Shown: piece after piece, positions 8,058 to 17,815 of the stretch
Layout of the letters: each line of letters begins with the position of its first letter
Position numbering within the stretch: the first letter of the stretch is position 1
Assembly: GCF_043769475.1 (NCBI RefSeq)
Contig: NZ_CP171729.1
Location: forward strand, 1,426,001 to 1,490,000
Source of the DNA: Allomesorhizobium sp043769475
Lineage (GTDB): Bacteria; Pseudomonadota; Alphaproteobacteria; Rhizobiales; Rhizobiaceae
Direction of reading: 5' to 3'
Length of the DNA: 64,000 nt
Notes under the pieces: model-generated
What the model was told of the DNA's origin: nothing
Databases searched by the model: none
What the model saw: the letters and a program-made list of their open reading frames with translations, nothing else
Position numbers and translations under genes: made by a program

Positions 8058-8800
8058 TGGCGCATGTGACGCAAGCCCTGTTCAGGGACGACGCCTATCT
8101 CGGCGAAGCAGCCGCGAAAGTCGTGGCGGTGAATGACCGCGGCGGCATCATCCTCGACCGGACGATTTTTTACGCCACTTCGGGCGGGCAGCCGGGCGAC
8201 ACCGGCCTGCTTCGGCTGAACGGCGGCGATGCCATCGCGATCGCGGCGACGATCACCGGCGAGACCAAGGACGAAATCATCCATGTGCCGGCGCTGGGCC
8301 AGGCCGTCCCGCTGGCCGGCGACGAAGTCGGGCTTGCCTTAGACTGGCCGCGCCGGCACCTCCTTATGCGCATGCACACGGCTTGCCATCTGCTGACCGT
8401 CGTCTGCCCGTTCCCGATCACCGGGGCGTCGGTCGGCGAGGATGACAGCCGCATCGATTTCGATATTCCTGATGCGAGTTTCACCAAGGAAGAGGTGACG
8501 AAGCGCCTGATGGAACTGGTCGCGGCCGACCATCCCGTGTTCACGCGGCTGATCACCGACGAGGAACTCGCCGCAAATCCCGGCTTGGTCAAATCGAAGA
8601 ATGTGCGCCCGCCCAACGGAACCGGAAAAATCCGCCTGGTCTGCATCGGCGAGAATGCCGTTATCGACAGCCAGCCCTGCGGCGGCACTCATGTCCGCTC
8701 GACAGGCGAAGTCGGCGAGATCCATATCGGCAAGATCGAGAAGAAGGGCCGCGAAAACCGCCGCTTCCGCATCCGCTTCGGGTCGATGCCCGCGCAGTGA
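8057..8800 (+). CDS. alaX: AlaX-type alanyl-tRNA editing protein
   Basis: 247 residues, a free-standing editing domain homologous to the AlaRS editing module. Zinc ligands are all present: His107 and His111 in HTACH, Cys208 and His212 in CGGTH. The N-terminal beta barrel contains FYATSGGQPGDTG, conserved in AlaRS/AlaX. AlaX proteins deacylate Ser-tRNA(Ala), and sometimes Gly-tRNA(Ala), in trans. ATG at 8057 shares a base with the cysK stop codon; the sulfurtransferase follows after 59 nt. Confidence 0.9.
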   Translation: MAHVTQALFRDDAYLGEAAAKVVAVNDRGGIILDRTIFYATSGGQPGDTGLLRLNGGDAIAIAATITGETKDEIIHVPALGQAVPLAGDEVGLALDWPRRHLLMRMHTACHLLTVVCPFPITGASVGEDDSRIDFDIPDASFTKEEVTKRLMELVAADHPVFTRLITDEELAANPGLVKSKNVRPPNGTGKIRLVCIGENAVIDSQPCGGTHVRSTGEVGEIHIGKIEKKGRENRRFRIRFGSMPAQ

Positions 8801-8859
8801 GCGCGGTTTGAGTTTTGCGCGCGCGGCGATATGTAAGGTGCGCGAACAGGAGCGAGCCA

Positions 8860-9711
8860 ATGCCGGAGACCAGCCCTTTCATCGTCGATGCTGACTGGCT
8901 GGAGCAGCGGCTCGGCACGCCCGGCCTGTCGATCGTCGACGCTTCCTGGTACCTGCCGGCGCAGAGGCGAAACGCCAAGGCCGAGTATGACGCAGCGCAT
9001 ATTCCGGGCGCGATCTTCTTTGACCAGGACGTGGTGGTCGACCCGGATTCGCCGCTGCCTCACACGCTGCCGCGACCGGAGGTCTTTGCCCAGCATGTCG
9101 GCTCGATGGGCATCTCGGCCGACGACACGATCGTCGTCTATGACGGGCCGGGCATGTTCAGCGCGCCGCGCGTTTGGTGGATGTTCAGGGTCATGGGCGT
9201 TTTCCAGGTCTATGTGCTGGATGGCGGTTTCGACGGCTGGAAGACGGAAGGCAGGTCCGTCACCGCTGAGCGGACCAAGATCGCGCCCTGCGTGTTCTTT
9301 GCGACTTTCGACGAGGAGCGCGTCGCCAACCTCGCCGACATGCGCCGCATCATCAAGACCGGCGAAAGCCAGGTCGCCGACGCCCGGCCGGCCGGGCGCT
9401 TTCAGGGCGTCGAGCCGGAACCGCGCGCCGGGGTGCGGTCCGGCCACATGCCGGGCGCCAAGAGCGTGCCGGCGCTCACCCTTTCCGAGAACGGAAAGCT
9501 TTTGCCGGTCAATCGGTTGAAGGAAGTTCTTCTGGGTGCCGGTATCGACCTGTCGAAGCCGGTGGTGACCTCCTGCGGCTCGGGCATCACCGCGGCGGCG
9601 ATCACATTGGCGCTGGAATCGGTCGGGCACACCGACAACAAGCTCTATGACGGGTCGTGGACCGAATGGGGCGGGCGGAGCGACACACCGGTCGAGACCG
9701 GCAAGGGTTGA
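8860..9711 (+). CDS. sseA: 3-mercaptopyruvate sulfurtransferase (two rhodanese domains)
   Basis: 283 residues, two rhodanese domains (about 8-130 and 155-280). The active site is CGSGIT at 239-244 in the second domain; this CG(S/T)GxT loop is characteristic of mercaptopyruvate sulfurtransferase rather than thiosulfate sulfurtransferase. The first domain has no catalytic Cys (VVYDGPGMFSAPR), as usual. It transfers sulfur from 3-mercaptopyruvate, a cysteine catabolite, to thiol acceptors. AGGAG lies 5 nt before the ATG at 8860. Its place after cysK and alaX suits a cysteine-metabolism operon. Confidence 0.92.
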   Translation: MPETSPFIVDADWLEQRLGTPGLSIVDASWYLPAQRRNAKAEYDAAHIPGAIFFDQDVVVDPDSPLPHTLPRPEVFAQHVGSMGISADDTIVVYDGPGMFSAPRVWWMFRVMGVFQVYVLDGGFDGWKTEGRSVTAERTKIAPCVFFATFDEERVANLADMRRIIKTGESQVADARPAGRFQGVEPEPRAGVRSGHMPGAKSVPALTLSENGKLLPVNRLKEVLLGAGIDLSKPVVTSCGSGITAAAITLALESVGHTDNKLYDGSWTEWGGRSDTPVETGKG

Positions 9712-9715
9712 GACG

Positions 9716-10276
9716 ATGGACAAGGCTGCGGAGACCATTCCGGTCACGGTGACCTTCCTCGAAATGAGCCGGCCGCCGGCCTTCAGCCCGCCGTTGCCGG
9801 CGAACCGGCAGATTGCGTTGCTGAGGGCCCGAAACATCCCGCTGCATTTCTATCGCTACCTGATGGACCGGGTCGGGCGGAAGTGGCACTGGGTCAACGT
9901 TCTCAGGCTCGACGACGAGGAACTCGCGGCCGGCCTGCACCGCGAGGACCGCGACATCAGGGTGCTCTATCTTGACGGCTCCCCGGCCGGCTTTTTCGAC
10001 CTGAAGCCGCATCTGCCGCAGGAGGTGGAACTCGCTTATTTCGGCATGATGGAGCACGCGATGGGGCAGGGGCTCGGCCGCTGGTTTCTGGGAGCGGCAA
10101 TCGACACGGCCTGGTCGTACAAGCCGCAAAGGGTGACGGTGCAGACCTGCACGCTGGACCATCCCGCTGCGCTGCCGCTCTACCAGAAGCTCGGCTTCTC
10201 TCCGGTCGGGCAGAAGAAGGAGAATGTGCGGCCGATGTCGTTCGAGGAACGCGCGCAGAGCGTGATGCGGGAGTAG
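9716..10276 (+). CDS. GNAT-family N-acetyltransferase
   Basis: 186 residues. The acetyl-CoA pyrophosphate-binding loop appears as GMMEHAMGQGLGRWFL and is followed by the usual C-terminal strand pair with TCTLDHPAALPLYQKLGF. The N-terminal part (about 1-80) is specific to a subgroup found in alphaproteobacteria. The ATG lies 4 nt after the sseA stop, so it belongs to the cysK-alaX-sseA transcript. The acceptor is unknown. Confidence 0.85.
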   Translation: MDKAAETIPVTVTFLEMSRPPAFSPPLPANRQIALLRARNIPLHFYRYLMDRVGRKWHWVNVLRLDDEELAAGLHREDRDIRVLYLDGSPAGFFDLKPHLPQEVELAYFGMMEHAMGQGLGRWFLGAAIDTAWSYKPQRVTVQTCTLDHPAALPLYQKLGFSPVGQKKENVRPMSFEERAQSVMRE

Positions 10277-10392
10277 GGAACGCCGCAAATCGCCCGAGCT
10301 TTCATGGCCGTCGCGTCATGAATCGGGTGGCTGGCATAGCCTCCAAACCGTATTTTCATCGCAAGGTTTCGTCCTGCGATGGAGATGATGTC

Positions 10393-10863
10393 ATGCTTTT
10401 ACGCTATGTTGCTTTGCCCACCGAAGATGTCCGCGCGCTGCAGAGGGGCGAGCCCGACGCCTACGGCATGGTTCCCGAAAAACGTGTTTCCGACGGCGAC
10501 GGCGTGCCTTGCCGGCACTGCCTGAAGAATGTGGCGGCCGGAAAGGAATATCTGATCCTCGCCTACCGCCCGTTTCCGGAATTGCAGCCCTATGCCGAGA
10601 CCGGGCCGATCTTCCTCTGCGCCGAGGAATGCGAGCGTGCGCCGGAAACCGACGTCATTCCGTCGATGTTCCGGGCGACACCGGATTACATCCTGCGTGG
10701 GTATGGCAGCGACGACCGCATCGTCTACGGCAGCGGCGGAGTGGTGCCGACACATATGATCTGCGGCCGGTCGCACGAATTGCTGCAGCGGGCCGACATC
10801 GCCTATGTGCACATGCGCTCGGCCCGCAACAATTGCTATCAGTGCCGGATCGAGCGGGCGTGA
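10393..10863 (+). CDS. DUF1203 domain protein
   Basis: 156 residues. Features seen are CRHCLKNV near 38, LAYRPF, GPIFLCAEECER, and the C-terminal RNNCYQCRIERA, the pattern of DUF1203 proteins, with Cys pairs that could bind metal. The ATG at 10393 has GGAG 8 nt upstream; the frame is open further upstream without a good ribosome site. A strong terminator follows at 10967. The function is not known for this family. Confidence 0.75.
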   Translation: MLLRYVALPTEDVRALQRGEPDAYGMVPEKRVSDGDGVPCRHCLKNVAAGKEYLILAYRPFPELQPYAETGPIFLCAEECERAPETDVIPSMFRATPDYILRGYGSDDRIVYGSGGVVPTHMICGRSHELLQRADIAYVHMRSARNNCYQCRIERA

Positions 10864-10966
10864 CGGCTGCATGTCGCACCGCTGTCGTATTCGCGCGGTA
10901 TAAGATGTCTGTCGATCGATTTTCTCGACCGCGGATGAACCGGCGGGAAATCTCGACAGTCGAGGA

Positions 10967-10991
10967 AGCGGGGTTTTTGCCCCGCTTTTTT
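10967..10991 (+). terminator. Rho-independent terminator after the DUF1203 gene
   Basis: AGCGGGG and CCCCGCT form a 7-bp GC stem around a TTTTTG loop, followed by six T. It would end the plus-strand transcript that includes the DUF1203 gene. Confidence 0.85.
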
Positions 10992-11014
10992 GTTGCCCGC
11001 ACGCCTTTCTCCCA

Positions 11015-11045
11015 AAGAAAAAGCCCGCCGGACGGACCGGCGGGC
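11015..11045 (-). terminator. Rho-independent terminator after alanine dehydrogenase
   Basis: Read on the minus strand, GCCCGCCGG and CCGGCGGGC form a 9-bp stem with a short loop, followed by TTTTTCTTT. It lies about 35 bases past the ald stop codon. Confidence 0.85.
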
Positions 11046-11077
11046 GAGGCAGGAGGAACTTTCAAGCCTGACGAATA

Positions 11078-12193
<1,116 letters not shown>

Positions 12194-12250
12194 TCGTTCC
12201 TCCTCGAATTTCTGATTTTGCGGGGTGGACCATAAAACCACAAATAGCGC

Positions 12251-12264
12251 CGCAAATGTTTGCG
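12251..12264. promoter_or_regulatory. Candidate Lrp-type operator between ald and its regulator
   Basis: CGCAAA-TG-TTTGCG is a 6-bp perfect inverted repeat in the 146-bp divergent gap. Related AT-rich GCAAA/TTTGC elements flank it. Lrp/AsnC proteins commonly bind such dyads beside their divergent target. Confidence 0.5.
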
Positions 12265-12339
12265 AATCCGGTTGTCGCCAAGCACGGTAATGGCTATTCC
12301 TTGCGCCAAAATCCGTTCTATTCGAAGGAAAAACGAACA

Positions 12340-12813
12340 ATGTCGCTCGACAGGATCGATATCGCCATTCTGGACTCACTGCAGAAGGACGGCCGGATCC
12401 CCAATGCGGCGCTCGCCGAAAAGGTCGGGCTGTCGCAGTCAGCCTGCTCGCGCCGTCTCGATAACCTCGAGAAAAGCGGCGTCATCCGCGGGTATCACGC
12501 CCGCCTTTCCAACGCCGCGCTCGGGCACCAGCTGACCGCGATCGTGCATATTTCGCTGTCCGGGCAGTTCGAGAAGACGCTGTCGGATTTCGAAGCCGCC
12601 ATAAAGCGTTGCCCGAACATCCTGTCGTGCCATCTAATGTCGGGCGAATACGATTACATCCTGCGCATCGCCGCCCGCGACCTCGCCGACTACGAGCGCA
12701 TCCACAAGGAATGGCTCTCGGCCATGCCGCATGTGACCAAGATCAACTCGTCCTTCGCGCTGCGCGAGATCATCGACCGTACGGCAATGGGCATGAAGCC
12801 TGAGATGGCGTAG
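12340..12813 (+). CDS. Lrp/AsnC-family transcriptional regulator, likely controlling ald
   Basis: 157 residues. The N-terminal winged helix (1-60) has LDRIDIAILDSLQKDGR, then LSQSACSRRLDNLEKSGVI; the C-terminal RAM domain (65-150) has HQLTAIVHISL and GEYDYILRIAARDL. The ATG at 12340 fits the family start; the frame is open from 12256 but that stretch lies in the promoter. Divergent placement from ald suggests an alanine-responsive regulator of alanine catabolism. This is inferred from neighbours. Confidence 0.9.
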   Translation: MSLDRIDIAILDSLQKDGRIPNAALAEKVGLSQSACSRRLDNLEKSGVIRGYHARLSNAALGHQLTAIVHISLSGQFEKTLSDFEAAIKRCPNILSCHLMSGEYDYILRIAARDLADYERIHKEWLSAMPHVTKINSSFALREIIDRTAMGMKPEMA

Positions 12814-12919
12814 CCGACAAGCGTCGCCTGCATACGACCAATTATTGCGCCAACCTGCGATTGAGCGTACCAATAAAGTCGGACGGGACTCTACTGTTGG
12901 CGGCTACAGGAGACTTTCC

Positions 12920-13492
12920 ATGACACATGCAATCGACCCTTCCGAAACTGTGGGCTCGGGCGCTCCCGAACTGCGCTCGAAGTGGTGGCTTTTCATGCTT
13001 CTCGGCGTGGGGCTGCTTGTACTTGGCTTTATTGCGCTTTCGAACATTCTGGTGGCAACTGTTGCTTCCGTCTTCTATGTCGGTGTCATGATGATGGCGG
13101 CGGGTATCGCCGAGATCATCCATGCCTTCAGCGTACGGACCTGGGGTTCGTTCGCGCTGTGGCTGCTGAGCGGCATCGTCTACGCGATCGGCGGTTTCCT
13201 GGCCTTCTACAATCCGGTACTCGCGGCTTCGGTGCTGACGCTTCTCCTGGCCGGAACGCTGATCGTGGCCGGCATATTGCGGTTCTGGGTCGGCTTCCAG
13301 TCGCGTCCCGAACAGGGTTGGGGCTGGGTCGTGTTTTCGGGCCTGATCACCCTTCTTGCAGGTATCGTTCTGGCCATTGGCTGGCCCTTCAACACGCTGT
13401 GGGTGCTCGGCCTCGTGCTGGCGATCGACCTGACGATGCAGGGCGCAGCGCTGGTGGCGTTCGGCTTCGGCCTGAGGCGCGGCGTGCACTAG
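12920..13492 (+). CDS. HdeD family (DUF308) membrane protein
   Basis: 190 residues with six hydrophobic helices arranged as three pairs, starting WWLFMLLGVGLLVLGFIAL and ending in ALVAFGFGLRRG. This matches the HdeD acid-resistance membrane protein family, which is found in many proteobacteria; a role in acid stress is established only for the enterobacterial member. AGGAGA lies 7 nt before the ATG at 12920. The stop codon is 3 nt from the convergent cyclo-ligase gene. Confidence 0.85.
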   Translation: MTHAIDPSETVGSGAPELRSKWWLFMLLGVGLLVLGFIALSNILVATVASVFYVGVMMMAAGIAEIIHAFSVRTWGSFALWLLSGIVYAIGGFLAFYNPVLAASVLTLLLAGTLIVAGILRFWVGFQSRPEQGWGWVVFSGLITLLAGIVLAIGWPFNTLWVLGLVLAIDLTMQGAALVAFGFGLRRGVH

Positions 13493-13495
13493 AAC

Positions 13496-14170
13496 TCACG
13501 CGGGCGTGGATGCGGTGACGATCCGGTCCATCGGAATGTCGTGCGGCTGCGGATAGATCGTGGCTATCCGCTGCGTGTCGTAACCGACCCCGATGACCAG
13601 CGGCTTTTTCGGCAGCGCGGCGAGCGTCCGGTCGAAGAAGCCGCCGCCATAACCCAGGCGGTAATTGGCCGGATCGACCCCGACCAGCGGCGAAATCACC
13701 ACATCGGGGATGACGCTTTCACCGTCGGCCGGGATGGGGATGTTCCAGACGCCCTTTTCCAGCCGGTCGCCTGGCCTGTAGGCGCGGAAGACCAGCGGAT
13801 GTGCCTTTTCGATGACGACCGGCAGGGCGGCCCTGCCACCGCGCTCGACGACTGAAGCCATCCAGGGCCTGAGGTCCGGCTCGCCGCGGAACGGCCAATA
13901 GACACTGATGGTCTTTCCGCCGACATCGCCGATTTCGGCATCCAGTCCCTCGACGATCTTCGCCGCCATCTCCGCCCGGATTTCCGCCGGGATCGCCAGC
14001 CGCATCTCGATCAGGCGCGCCCGTTCTGCCTTGCGCCAGCGCGCGACATCGGCCCATGCGACCGGGTCGGCATGAACTCCGCGGGCGTCGAAGCCAGGCT
14101 GCAACTCGTGCAGGAAACAGGCCGGGGAGGCGTATTGCGCCGTGCCTTCATCGTCGGGATCATGATCCAT
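13496..14170 (-). CDS. 5-formyltetrahydrofolate cyclo-ligase family protein
   Basis: 224 residues. ARWRKAERARLIEMR near 44-58 is the nucleotide-binding N-terminal motif; VYWPFRGEPDLRPWM and the C-terminal LGYGGGFFDRTLA with VGVGYDTQ are the signatures of the MTHFS fold. The enzyme converts 5-formyl-THF to 5,10-methenyl-THF with ATP. The N-terminal 40 residues (with FLHELQPGFD) are an extension seen in alphaproteobacterial members, so a paralogous function cannot be excluded. Confidence 0.85.
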   Translation of the reverse strand: MDHDPDDEGTAQYASPACFLHELQPGFDARGVHADPVAWADVARWRKAERARLIEMRLAIPAEIRAEMAAKIVEGLDAEIGDVGGKTISVYWPFRGEPDLRPWMASVVERGGRAALPVVIEKAHPLVFRAYRPGDRLEKGVWNIPIPADGESVIPDVVISPLVGVDPANYRLGYGGGFFDRTLAALPKKPLVIGVGYDTQRIATIYPQPHDIPMDRIVTASTPA

Positions 14171-14362
14171 CGGTCACCTCAATTCATTTGCTCGAAGCTA
14201 GACCCGGCATCGGCAGGCGGCATGTGTATTCGCGACACAGCCACGCGCGAATGACAAGGGAGGATACGGCTGCCTCTCATTGTCGCGGTTGCGGGTGCGG
14301 GGTTGTGCCGGATGGCGCTACGCCCCATCATCGAGTTGGCACCGCCTTCGAAATTGCAAAGC

Positions 14363-15670
14363 ATGACCATGCATCATGTCGTTGTCGTCGGCGCCGGTTT
14401 CGGCGGCCTGGAATTCACCCGCGCGCTCGCCGGTGCGCCGGTCCGTGTCACGGTCATAGACCGGCGCAACCACCATCTTTTTCAGCCGCTGCTCTATCAG
14501 GTCGCGACGACATCGCTCGCGACGTCGGAGATCGCCTGGCCGGTGCGCTATCTCCTGCGCAGGCGCAAGGAGGTGACGACGCTGCTGGGCACGGTCGTCG
14601 GCGTCGACGCCGCGGCGAAACGCGTTCTGCTGGAAGGCGGGGATGCGGTCGCCTACGACACGCTGGTTCTGGCGACGGGTGCGCGCCACGCCTATTTCGG
14701 ACACGACGAGTGGGAACCTTTCGCGCCGGGCCTGAAGACGCTGGAGGATGCGACCACGATCCGCCGGCGCATCCTGCTCGGTTTCGAACAGGCCGAGCGC
14801 GAGGCCGATCCGGAGAGGCGCCGCGCCTTGATGACGCTCGTCATCATAGGTGGAGGGCCGACCGGCGTGGAGTTGGCCGGCACGATCGCCGAACTGGCGC
14901 GCGATACGCTGAAGGGTGAGTTCCGCAACATCGATACGGGCGACGCACGGGTCGTTCTGGTCGAGGCCGGCGAGCGTCTGCTGCCGGGCTTCAAGCCGGA
15001 ACTCTCCGCCTACGCCAAAGATGCGCTGCAACGGCTGGGCGTCACGGTCGAACTCGGCCGGCCGGTTTCGGAATGCAATGCCGATGGCGTCGTGTTCGGC
15101 GGGGAGCATCTGCCGGCAAAGACGATCATCTGGGCGGCGGGTGTGGCTGCGTCGCCGGCGGCCGAATGGCTGGGCGTTGCCGCCGATCGCGTCGGCCGGA
15201 TCATCGTAGAGCCCGACCTGACTGTACCCGGATATCCCGAGATCTTCGCCGTCGGCGACACCGCCCATGTCGAATGGACCGACGGCAGGCTTGTGCCGGG
15301 CGTGGCGCCGGCCGCCAAGCAACAGGGCAGGCACGTTGCCGAGACCGTCAGGAAGCGCCTCGCAGGGGATGCCGCGCCGCGGCCATTCACCTACAAGCAC
15401 GATGGCGATCTCGCGACTATCGGCAAGCGCGCCGCCGTCATCGATTTCGGACGGATCAAGCTCACCGGCTGGATCGCCTGGTGGATATGGGGCTTCGCCC
15501 ACATCTATTTCCTGATCGGGCTCAGGAACCGGCTGACGGTTTCGCTAAGCTGGCTATGGATCTATTCGACCGGGCAGCGCAGCGCCCGCCTGATCACTCA
15601 GGGGCCGCAAAGCGACGATGAAGAAGCCGATCCGCCGGCCGGTTCGCATGAGGCCAGATCCTTGCGATAG
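14363..15670 (+). CDS. Type II NADH dehydrogenase (NAD(P)/FAD-dependent oxidoreductase)
   Basis: 435 residues. FAD loop VVVVGAGFGGLEFTRAL at the N-terminus, NHHLFQPLLYQVAT (typical of Ndh), NAD loop VIIGGGPTGVELAG near 170, and second FAD motif IFAVGDTAHVE near 305. The amphipathic C-terminus (WIWGFAHIYFLIGLRNR) attaches to the membrane. It passes electrons from NADH to quinone without pumping protons. ATG at 14363 or 14369 gives the standard N-terminus; the frame opens at 14303 but the extra residues are unlike the family. The stop codon overlaps the Pho box. Confidence 0.92.
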   Translation: MTMHHVVVVGAGFGGLEFTRALAGAPVRVTVIDRRNHHLFQPLLYQVATTSLATSEIAWPVRYLLRRRKEVTTLLGTVVGVDAAAKRVLLEGGDAVAYDTLVLATGARHAYFGHDEWEPFAPGLKTLEDATTIRRRILLGFEQAEREADPERRRALMTLVIIGGGPTGVELAGTIAELARDTLKGEFRNIDTGDARVVLVEAGERLLPGFKPELSAYAKDALQRLGVTVELGRPVSECNADGVVFGGEHLPAKTIIWAAGVAASPAAEWLGVAADRVGRIIVEPDLTVPGYPEIFAVGDTAHVEWTDGRLVPGVAPAAKQQGRHVAETVRKRLAGDAAPRPFTYKHDGDLATIGKRAAVIDFGRIKLTGWIAWWIWGFAHIYFLIGLRNRLTVSLSWLWIYSTGQRSARLITQGPQSDDEEADPPAGSHEARSLR

Positions 15671-15685
15671 TCATCCGCCTGTCAT
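15668..15685 (+). promoter_or_regulatory. Candidate Pho box upstream of cpdB
   Basis: TAGTCAT-CCGC-CTGTCAT consists of two 7-mers with an 11-nt period, the second matching the PhoB consensus half (CTGTCAT) exactly and the first at six... five of seven positions. It lies about 92 bases before the cpdB start, where PhoB would activate transcription under phosphate limitation. Confidence 0.6.
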
Positions 15686-15776
15686 CCGATCCTGCTGGAC
15701 TTGCGAAAAGTTCGGCGCGAAACTCATTGTTTCGGCGTCGATTTTTTCAAGCTTCAGTTCCAGGAGGAAGAACACA

Positions 15777-17753
15777 ATGTCCCATATGCTTCACCCGATT
15801 TCGCGCCGCTCCTTTCTGGCGGGCACGGCTGCCAGTGGCGCGCTGGTGATGCTGCATCCGTTTTCCGCACGCGCCCAGGCGAACCAGGCGCATCTGCGGA
15901 TCATGGAGACAACGGACCTGCACGTTCACGTCTTCCCCTACGATTACTACGCCGACAAACCGAACGACACGATGGGCGTGGCGCGCACCGCCTCCATCAT
16001 CGACGCCATCCGCGCCGAAGCCACCAATTCCATCCTCGTCGACAATGGCGACTTCCTGCAGGGCAACCCGATGGGCGACTACATCGCCTATGAGCGCGGC
16101 ATGAAGGACGGCGACATCCACCCGGTCGTCAAGGCTATGAATGTGCTGGGCTACGACTGCTCGACCATGGGCAATCACGAGTTCAATTATGGGCTCGATT
16201 TCCTGTTCAAGGTGCTCAACGGCGCGAACTTCCCGTTCGTTTGCGCCAATCTGACCAAGGGCCAACTCGCAGCCGACGCCACCAAGGACGAGCTTTTCCT
16301 GAAGCCCTATGTGATCCTCGACAAGAAGATCAAGGACGGCGCCGGCGCCGAGCATCCGATCCGTATCGGCCTGATCGGGCTCGTGCCGCCGCAGATCATG
16401 ACCTGGGACTCGCGCCACCTGCAGGGCAAGGCGATGACACGCGACATCGTCAAGGCGGCCGAGGCGTGGGTGCCGCAGATGAAGGAAGAGGGCGCCGAAC
16501 TCATCATCGCGCTGTCGCACTCCGGTATCGGACCGGCGCAGTATGCCGAGAATCTCGAAAACGCCTCGCTGCTCTTGGCCGGCGTCGACGGCATCGACGC
16601 AATCGTGACCGGCCACAGTCATCTCGATTTCCCGGGAACCAAGTTCGACGGCGTCGAAGGCCTCGACAATTCGAAGGGCACGATCGGCGGCAAGCCGGGC
16701 GTGATGGGCGGCTTCTGGGGCTCGCATCTCGGCCTGATCGACCTGATGCTAGAACGCGACGGCAATGCCTGGAAGATCGCCGGTTCGACCAGCGAAGCTC
16801 GGCCGATCTTCAAGCGCGTCGAGAAGAAGGTGGTGCCGGAGGTCGAAAGCAAGGCCGAGGTGGAAGCCGCGGTCAAGGACGATCACGAGGCGACGCTGAA
16901 ATATGTCCGCACGCCGGTCGGCAAGACTTCCGCGCCGTTGCACTCCTATTTCGCGCTGGTGGCGGATGATCCATCCGTGCAGATCGTTAGCCAGGCGCAG
17001 GTCTGGTACATCAAGGACATGCTGAAGGACACCGAGCACAAGGACCTGCCGGTGCTTTCGGCTGCCGCGCCCTTCAAGTCGGGCGGCCGCGGCGGCGCGG
17101 ACTACTATACCGACGTGCCCGCTGGAGCCGTTGCGATCAAGAATGTCGCCGACCTTTATCTGTACCCGAATACGGTGCAGGCGGTGGCGATCACCGGCGC
17201 GCAGGTCAAGGAATGGCTCGAGATGTCGGCCGGCATCTTCAACGCAATCGAGCCGGGCAAGGCCGACCAGCCGCTGATCAATCCGGATTTCCCATCCTAC
17301 AATTTCGACGTCATCGACGGCGTGACCTACAAGATCGATCTTGGCCAGCCGCCGAAATACGATCCCAAGGGCGCAGTGCTCAATGCCAGCTCCAACCGCA
17401 TCGTCGACCTGATGTTCGACGGCAAACCGATTGATCCGGCACAGCAATTTGTCGTCGCCTCCAACAATTACCGCGCCCGCGGCGGCGGCAATTTCCCGGA
17501 GATCAACGCCTCCAAGCTCGTCTTCGAAGCGCCGGACACCAATCGCGACGTGATCGTGCGCTACATCGTCGAGCAGGGCACGATCAATCCGTCGGCCGAC
17601 GGCAACTGGTCGTTTGCGCCGATGGAAGGTACGTCGGTGATCTTCGAGACCGGACCCAAGGCGAAGGATTTCATCGCCGATTTGAAGAGTGTGAAGATCG
17701 AGCCGGCCGGCGAGGGGGCGGAAGGGTTCTCGAAATATCGGATCACGCTGTAG
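15777..17753 (+). CDS. cpdB: 2',3'-cyclic-nucleotide 2'-phosphodiesterase/3'-nucleotidase, periplasmic
   Basis: 658 residues. A twin-arginine signal peptide (SRRSFLAG then a hydrophobic stretch ending SARAQA, about 1-37) predicts Tat export. The metallophosphatase domain has TTDLHVH, NGDFLQG, MGNHEFNYG and TGHSHLDF, the dimetal ligands; the C-terminal 5'-nucleotidase domain (about 390-640) has FKSGGRGG and NYRARGGG. It releases phosphate and nucleosides from extracellular nucleotides. AGGAGG lies 9 nt before the ATG at 15777. A Pho box upstream suggests induction on phosphate starvation. Confidence 0.95.
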   Translation: MSHMLHPISRRSFLAGTAASGALVMLHPFSARAQANQAHLRIMETTDLHVHVFPYDYYADKPNDTMGVARTASIIDAIRAEATNSILVDNGDFLQGNPMGDYIAYERGMKDGDIHPVVKAMNVLGYDCSTMGNHEFNYGLDFLFKVLNGANFPFVCANLTKGQLAADATKDELFLKPYVILDKKIKDGAGAEHPIRIGLIGLVPPQIMTWDSRHLQGKAMTRDIVKAAEAWVPQMKEEGAELIIALSHSGIGPAQYAENLENASLLLAGVDGIDAIVTGHSHLDFPGTKFDGVEGLDNSKGTIGGKPGVMGGFWGSHLGLIDLMLERDGNAWKIAGSTSEARPIFKRVEKKVVPEVESKAEVEAAVKDDHEATLKYVRTPVGKTSAPLHSYFALVADDPSVQIVSQAQVWYIKDMLKDTEHKDLPVLSAAAPFKSGGRGGADYYTDVPAGAVAIKNVADLYLYPNTVQAVAITGAQVKEWLEMSAGIFNAIEPGKADQPLINPDFPSYNFDVIDGVTYKIDLGQPPKYDPKGAVLNASSNRIVDLMFDGKPIDPAQQFVVASNNYRARGGGNFPEINASKLVFEAPDTNRDVIVRYIVEQGTINPSADGNWSFAPMEGTSVIFETGPKAKDFIADLKSVKIEPAGEGAEGFSKYRITL

Positions 17754-17769
17754 GGGCCCGAGCGACTGG

Positions 17770-17802
17770 AAAGGCGGTCCGCCCCATGGCGAGCCGCCTT
17801 TT
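17770..17802 (+). terminator. Terminator hairpin after cpdB
   Basis: AAAGGCGG and CCGCCTTT form an 8-bp stem with a 16-nt loop ending in four T. It lies 17 bases after the cpdB stop; because of its A/T flanks it could also serve the convergent gene ending at 17816. Confidence 0.65.
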
Positions 17803-17815
17803 CCACCAGCAAAAG

